Source of the DNA: Candidatus Gastranaerophilales bacterium
Lineage (GTDB): Bacteria > Cyanobacteriota > Vampirovibrionia > Gastranaerophilales > Gastranaerophilaceae
DNA: 64,000 nt
Reading direction: 5' to 3'
NCBI GenBank assembly: GCA_944325835.1
Contig: CALVBO010000007.1
Coordinates: 1 to 64,000 of the forward strand
Under the pieces are notes generated by a model, which saw only the letters and a list, made by a program, of their open reading frames with translations, was not told where the DNA came from and did no database searches. A program made the translations under genes and the position numbers. Shown here piece by piece: positions 59,639 to 64,000 of the stretch (its first letter is position 1; each line of letters opens with the position of its first letter).

Positions 59639-61237
59639 ATGGAAACTTATGGTATTGAAAAATTTGGTATTATCGGACCAAAAGCAGTTTACCGCAATTT
59701 GACTCCGGCTCAATTGACAGAAGCTGCATTACGTTTAGGCGAAGGTTCATTATCTAATACAGGTGCTCTTGTTGTAACAACAGGTAAATACACCGGCCGT
59801 TCACCTAAAGACAAATTCATCGTTGACACAGAAACAATTCACAACGACATCGCATGGGGTAAAGTAAACCGCCCTATCAGCAGAGAAAAATTTAATGCTA
59901 TTAAAGGCAAAATCGCGGCTTACTTACAAAACAGAGAAGTATTTATTTTTGACGGCTTTGCCGGCGCAGACAAAAAGTACACCCAAAAATTCCGTGTAAT
60001 TAACGAACTTGCAAGCCAAAACATGTTTATTCACCAGTTGTTAATCCGTCCTACAGCGGAAGAACTTGCAAGCTATGGCGAACCGGATTACACAATCCTT
60101 TGCGCCCCTGGCTTCAAATGCGATCCGGAAGTTGACGGCGTAAATTCAGAAGCTTGCATCGCTATCGACTACGAAGCTCACACAATCATCATCTGCGGTT
60201 CTCAATACGCAGGCGAAATCAAAAAATCAGTATTCGCAACAATGAACTACGTTATGACTAAGAAAAACGTACTTCCAATGCACTGTTCAGCAAACATGGA
60301 TCCTGCAACCGGTGAAACTGCTGTATTCTTCGGGCTTTCCGGCACAGGTAAAACAACCTTGTCTGCAGATCCTAACCGCAAGTTAATCGGTGATGATGAA
60401 CACGGCTGGTCACCTGACGGTATCTTCAACTTTGAAGGCGGCTGCTACGCAAAATGTATTAACCTTTCAGCAGAACACGAACCTGAAATCTTTAACGCAA
60501 TTAAATTCGGTTCACTTGTTGAAAACGTTGTTATGGATCCTCAAACCAGAGAATTTGACTTCAATGACGGTTCTCTGACAGAAAACACACGTGTTGGTTA
60601 TCCTATTGATTACATCAACAACGCACAAATTCCTTCAAAAGGCGGAATTCCGAAAGTTGTTATCTTCCTTACAGCTGATGCGTTCGGCGTATTGCCTCCA
60701 ATTTCAAGATTGGACAAAAACGCTGCAATGTACCACTTTGTAACAGGTTTCACATCAAAACTCGCAGGTACTGAACGCGGCGTTACAGAACCGCAGCCAA
60801 CATTCTCAACATTGTTCGGCGAACCGTTCATGCCAATGGATGCTTCAGTTTACGCAAAAATGTTGGGTGACAAACTTGAACAATACGGTACAAAAGTTTA
60901 CTTAGTTAACACCGGCTGGGCTGGCGGAAGCGCTGCAATGGGTGCAAAACGTATGAAACTTGCTTACACCCGTGCAATGGTAACAGCAGCACTTAACGGT
61001 TCATTTGACAGCGTAGAATTCAAACACCACGACGTATTCAATGTAGATTATCCTACATCCTGCCCTGGTGTTCCTGATGAAATGCTTGACGCTCGCGGAA
61101 TGTGGGCTGACAAATCAGCTTATGACGCAGCTGCTAACAAACTTGCTCAAATGTTTGCAGATAACTTCTCAAGCAAATATCCGAACATGCCGGCAGAAAT
61201 CGTTAACGCAGGCCCTAAAGCAACAGCTAACGTTTAG
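59639..61237 (+). CDS. pckA: phosphoenolpyruvate carboxykinase (ATP)
   Basis: PckA interconverts oxaloacetate plus ATP with PEP plus CO2, serving gluconeogenesis or, in fermenters, CO2 fixation toward succinate. The 532-residue protein has TGKYTGRSPKDKFIVD, the P-loop FFGLSGTGKTTLSADPNR, IGDDEHGW and NTGWAGG; all are typical of the ATP-dependent family. GGAGG nine bases before the ATG fixes the start. The codon bias matches rpsA, suggesting abundant protein. A terminator follows 36 bases later. Confidence 0.97.
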   Translation: METYGIEKFGIIGPKAVYRNLTPAQLTEAALRLGEGSLSNTGALVVTTGKYTGRSPKDKFIVDTETIHNDIAWGKVNRPISREKFNAIKGKIAAYLQNREVFIFDGFAGADKKYTQKFRVINELASQNMFIHQLLIRPTAEELASYGEPDYTILCAPGFKCDPEVDGVNSEACIAIDYEAHTIIICGSQYAGEIKKSVFATMNYVMTKKNVLPMHCSANMDPATGETAVFFGLSGTGKTTLSADPNRKLIGDDEHGWSPDGIFNFEGGCYAKCINLSAEHEPEIFNAIKFGSLVENVVMDPQTREFDFNDGSLTENTRVGYPIDYINNAQIPSKGGIPKVVIFLTADAFGVLPPISRLDKNAAMYHFVTGFTSKLAGTERGVTEPQPTFSTLFGEPFMPMDASVYAKMLGDKLEQYGTKVYLVNTGWAGGSAAMGAKRMKLAYTRAMVTAALNGSFDSVEFKHHDVFNVDYPTSCPGVPDEMLDARGMWADKSAYDAAANKLAQMFADNFSSKYPNMPAEIVNAGPKATANV

Positions 61238-61273
61238 GCGGCACACCTCGAAATGGAGGGAAAGTCAAAAATT

Positions 61274-61307
61274 AAAAAAGCTCTGTAAGAAATTACAGGG
61301 CTTTTTT
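61274..61307 (+). terminator. rho-independent terminator after pckA
   Basis: AAAAAAGCTCTGTAA (61274-61288) pairs with TTACAGGGCTTTTTT (61293-61307) across a GAAA loop. Confidence 0.92.
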
Positions 61308-61380
61308 GTATTGCGGTTTTGCTTCGACACGGCGTTCCTCGCAATGATGCGAAAGTAATAAAAAGGGCGGAACCCCGCAT

Positions 61381-61668
61381 TTACCCTTGTTTAAAGACAA
61401 CGCCTTTAGTACCTTTAGGGTATTCCCAGCCGAGCGATTTTTTCTCGCATACGATTTTGCACGCGCCGCACTCGAGGCAGTTTTCATAATTTACACAAAG
61501 TTCCTGACGCTCTTCCGACCATTCGTAAACTTTGGCAGGGCAAACAAAGGTGCAGCATTTGCTGACGCATTCGCGGCAATCTTCCTGACAGGGATGAAGG
61601 TGAGATTTATCATCCGTCACGTATTTAACAGTTGAAAGTTTTTTATCTATATCAATATTTTCACTCAT
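61381..61668 (-). CDS. fixX: FixX-like ferredoxin
   Basis: A 95-residue 2x[4Fe-4S]-type ferredoxin-like protein of the FixX group. Cysteines cluster in CQEDCRECVSKCCTFVCP and CLECGACKIVC, and YEWSEERQELCVNYENCLECG fits FixX. It passes electrons to or from the FixC flavoprotein. Its ATG overlaps the stop of fixC (ATGA), so they are translationally coupled. I chose ATG 61668 over a longer frame because that frame lies inside fixC. Confidence 0.88.
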   Translation of the reverse strand: MSENIDIDKKLSTVKYVTDDKSHLHPCQEDCRECVSKCCTFVCPAKVYEWSEERQELCVNYENCLECGACKIVCEKKSLGWEYPKGTKGVVFKQG

Positions 61669-62957
61669 CGAATCATCCCCCAAAGCAGTCTGAGAAATCC
61701 CCACGCATCTTTAAACAGTTCCACCACATTGCGTCCGGTAAAGAAATGTTTTATAAATCGCCAGTATTTAAGGCGTTTCGGGATACTGTCAACAGACGTA
61801 AACATTTCAAAAAATCCGTTAATTTCCTTGAAATAATAGTCAAAGAAAGATGAACGCCGGTCATGCGCAACGTCCATGAGGTAACGGTATGCTTTCAAAT
61901 CCTTCAAAACGAATGAGTCCTCAAGCTTTTCCTGATAACGGATTAAAAGTTCTTCGCCGTATTCCTCTTTTTGAATAGCAAGAATAGCGGTTTCGCCCGC
62001 AAGTTTTCCGCTAATCATAGCGAGATTTGTGCCTTCCCAGTGCAGGTTATTGACAAGCATGCCTGCATCCCCCGCAATCATAACCCCGTTTGCGTAAAGC
62101 TGCGGAACTTTTTTATACCCGCCTTCCGGTATAAGGTGTGCGGAATATTCAAGGAGTTCTCCGCCTTTTATAAGCGGCGCAATTGCCGGATGTTTTTTCA
62201 GTTCTTCCAGAAGCTCATAAGGCGTCTGCCTGTGCTCAGTAAGTTCATTCAGCGTAATACCAAGGCCGATACTTACGGAATTTTCATTAGTATAAAGGAA
62301 ACCCAGCCCGAGTTTGCCGAGCATTGAAGAGCCGAAAATCTGATAAACACAGCCCTGACCGTCCTCAATATTAAAGCGGTCATTAATTTTTTCTTTATCA
62401 AGTTTTATAACTTCTTTTACACTCAAAGCAACATCTTGCGGCGACATGTCCTCACGCAAGCCGATTTGCTTTGCCAGAAGAGAATTTACACCGTCTGCAA
62501 GAATAACAAGTTTTGACGAAATATCTTCAAGTTCTGTTCTGACACCGACAACAAAATCGTTCTCCACCAGAAGCTCTTTTACAACGGTTTCTTCAACAAC
62601 AATAACGCCGGCCTTGCGCGCTTCCTCCGCCATCCAGCGGTCAAACTTCGCACGAATTACCGTATAACTTGAAGCCTCCGGGTTATTATTCCTGTAGGAA
62701 ACAACCGTAGAATCATCTTTTCCCAGTATCGCATACTTATGCTCAACATTTTTGCGCTCAAGCGGCGCCTCGGTTTCAAAATTCGGGAAAATCTCTTTAG
62801 TCGGCTGCGTATAAATCGCACCGCCAAACATATTTTTAGAACCGGAAAATCTTCCGCGTTCAATCAAAATAACTCTTAAACCCGCTCTTGCAACCGTAAT
62901 CGCCGCAGAAATTCCGGCCGGTCCGCCGCCTACCACAATAACATCAGTTGTTTCCAT
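61665..62957 (-). CDS. fixC: FixC-like electron transfer flavoprotein-quinone oxidoreductase
   Basis: A 430-residue FAD enzyme with the dinucleotide fold VIVVGGGPAGISAAITVARAG at the N-terminus and MIAGDAGMLVNNLHWEGTNLAM in the centre. FixC with FixX takes electrons from an ETF (FixAB) to quinone, and in bifurcating systems also to ferredoxin. FixA and FixB are not adjacent here, so the ETF must be elsewhere or absent. Related geranylgeranyl reductases share the fold, but the coupled fixX argues for FixC. A ribosome binding site (AGAGG) lies seven bases before the ATG. Confidence 0.9.
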   Translation of the reverse strand: METTDVIVVGGGPAGISAAITVARAGLRVILIERGRFSGSKNMFGGAIYTQPTKEIFPNFETEAPLERKNVEHKYAILGKDDSTVVSYRNNNPEASSYTVIRAKFDRWMAEEARKAGVIVVEETVVKELLVENDFVVGVRTELEDISSKLVILADGVNSLLAKQIGLREDMSPQDVALSVKEVIKLDKEKINDRFNIEDGQGCVYQIFGSSMLGKLGLGFLYTNENSVSIGLGITLNELTEHRQTPYELLEELKKHPAIAPLIKGGELLEYSAHLIPEGGYKKVPQLYANGVMIAGDAGMLVNNLHWEGTNLAMISGKLAGETAILAIQKEEYGEELLIRYQEKLEDSFVLKDLKAYRYLMDVAHDRRSSFFDYYFKEINGFFEMFTSVDSIPKRLKYWRFIKHFFTGRNVVELFKDAWGFLRLLWGMIR

Positions 62958-63015
62958 AAATAACCTCTTTTAAAATCTATTATACAATAAATTATATTCA
63001 TTGTAAAATGGGAAT

Positions 63016-63540
63016 ATGATTATCACAGCAGGCGAATTCAAAGGGCAGAAAATTTCGGCGCCGGACGAAAAGATTACGCGGCCAACGCTTTCTAAAGTCA
63101 GAATGGCGGTGTTTAATACGCTGCAGGCACAGATTGATTTTGAAGGCAAAAGCTTCTTTGATATGTTTGCAGGCTCCGGAATTATGGGACTTGAGGCGCT
63201 ATCAAGAGGATTTTCGAGCCTCACAGCCTGCGAAAAGAATCCAAAAGCCGCTGCGGTATTAAAAGAAAATTTCAGGAAGTTCAGTCGTTTACGTGATATA
63301 AAACTTATCACCGGCGACAGCCTGAAACTCGCAGAAAAAATGACAGGTCAATTTGATGTAATCTACATTGACCCGCCATATTTCTCAGGTATCTATGAAA
63401 CAAGCCTTAGAGCGGTCAGGCATCTGGGCGGACTTGTAATCCTTGAACACGTCGTCGAAGTGGATTTTACCGGCTGGGAAGTTGTTAAACAGAAAAAATA
63501 TGCCGACAAATATATCACCTTCTTATGCCAACATATTTGA
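63016..63540 (+). CDS. rsmD: 16S rRNA m2G966 methyltransferase
   Basis: RsmD methylates N2 of G966 in 16S rRNA. In 174 residues it shows ITAGEFKGQKIS, RPTLSKVRMAVFN (the family R-P-T-x-x-x-V-R), FDMFAGSGIMGLEALSRG (SAM motif I) and the catalytic DPPYFSG. No Shine-Dalgarno is evident. It is divergent from fixC and followed 14 bases later by tatD. Confidence 0.94.
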   Translation: MIITAGEFKGQKISAPDEKITRPTLSKVRMAVFNTLQAQIDFEGKSFFDMFAGSGIMGLEALSRGFSSLTACEKNPKAAAVLKENFRKFSRLRDIKLITGDSLKLAEKMTGQFDVIYIDPPYFSGIYETSLRAVRHLGGLVILEHVVEVDFTGWEVVKQKKYADKYITFLCQHI

Positions 63541-63554
63541 TATATAATAGCTTT

Positions 63555-64000
63555 ATGAACACTTACATAGTAGACACGCACTCTCACGTTGATATGATTG
63601 AGAGTATTACAATCGAAGAAGTTATCCAAAACGCACACGACGCAGGGGTCGATAAAATTATATTACCGTGTGCCTATCCGCGTGACATTGAAAAAATTAA
63701 CGAACTGACGCTTAAATACAAAGAATTTTACGGGCTTTTAGGCGTTCACCCCTCGGAAGCCCGCGATTGGACAGACGATTTGGCAGATAAAATCCGCACA
63801 ATCACAGCCGAAAACAAAAAAATTGTCGGAATTGGCGAAATAGGTCTGGATTACTACTGGGATAAATCTTTCAATGACGTGCAAAAAGATGTTTTTATCA
63901 AACAAATTCAGCTTGCAAACGAGTTAAATCTTCCGATATGTGTTCACGACAGAGAAGCGCACCTTGACACTTTGAATATTCTAAAAGAACACAACAACGG
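63555..64000 (+). CDS. tatD: TatD-family metal-dependent hydrolase, truncated by window end
   Basis: About 148 codons are present. The product begins MNTYIVDTHSHVDM, with the metal-binding HSH, then LLGVHPSEARDW, IVGIGEIGLDYYW and LPICVHDREA, all typical of TatD DNases, which act as 3'-5' exonucleases in DNA repair or RNA decay. TATAAT ends six bases before the ATG with no Shine-Dalgarno, so the mRNA is probably leaderless. It follows rsmD by 14 bases but has its own promoter. Confidence 0.93.
   Translation, partial: MNTYIVDTHSHVDMIESITIEEVIQNAHDAGVDKIILPCAYPRDIEKINELTLKYKEFYGLLGVHPSEARDWTDDLADKIRTITAENKKIVGIGEIGLDYYWDKSFNDVQKDVFIKQIQLANELNLPICVHDREAHLDTLNILKEHNN

Overview
The window looks like a chromosomal segment of a Gastranaerophilales-type bacterium (Melainabacteria/Vampirovibrionia, the non-photosynthetic sister lineage of Cyanobacteria, usually found in animal guts). 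This is inferred from family resemblance, not from a search. The cues are AT-rich DNA with short intergenic gaps, pilin-like proteins starting FTMAEILLSLTIIGVVAA, cell-surface proteins carrying an N-terminal SFGA motif, a cyanobacterial/plant-type glutamate-cysteine ligase, and two separate class II tRNA nucleotidyltransferases. LPS and outer-membrane genes (kdsD, TolC-like) point to a Gram-negative envelope. No photosynthesis or rRNA gene is present.

Layout. 1-1.9 kb: an accessory-looking stretch with an orphan AT-rich gene, a 106-bp tandem repeat, and a tRNA-Ile preceded by decayed tRNA-Ile copies under one promoter. 2-9 kb: housekeeping genes (hsp20, ispH, rpsA, an rpoZ-like gene, purine nucleoside phosphorylase, a VKOR-DsbA fusion, queH), then an XRE repressor facing a pilin-like gene with a strong promoter and a palindromic operator. 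9-20 kb: M16 peptidase, XRE protein, acyl-CoA dehydratase activase-related protein, rsmE plus a CCA/poly(A) nucleotidyltransferase, a tandem-repeat surface protein, a DUF805-like membrane protein, and kdsD with a glycosyltransferase. 20-29 kb: two giant divergently oriented genes, a FHA-type adhesin that ends in a PilZ domain and a 1063-residue protein with 15-residue Trp repeats, followed by a phosphopantetheinyl transferase. 29-37 kb: EamA permease, tRNA-Val with a duplicated 3' end, gshA-like, rsmA-ispE, a second pilin-like gene whose 5' end holds a 13-G tract and an inserted 162-bp repeat, and an HExxH protein. 37-48 kb: mntP, DUF4127, a dehydrogenase, hsp20 with a structured 3' region, radical SAM, ADP-forming acetate-CoA ligase, a decayed subtilase, a TolC-like protein, sigma factor and prepilin peptidase. 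48-64 kb: ruvA, dnaA, comEC, dnaB, a small XRE locus, lspA, rluD, a second tRNA nucleotidyltransferase, pckA, fixXC, rsmD and a truncated tatD.

How genes work together: prepilin peptidase, two pilin-like substrates and ComEC form a pilus/competence theme; ispH and ispE belong to the MEP isoprenoid pathway; acetate-CoA ligase, pckA, the HgdB-like protein and FixCX suggest fermentative energy metabolism; kdsD and the glycosyltransferase build envelope glycans.

Most notable: the exported adhesin with an apparently intact c-di-GMP-binding PilZ motif, the poly-G tract able to switch a pilin reading frame, the two diverged 15-residue repeat blocks in the 1063-residue protein, and an identical 10-bp sequence at the transcription start of both tRNA promoters.
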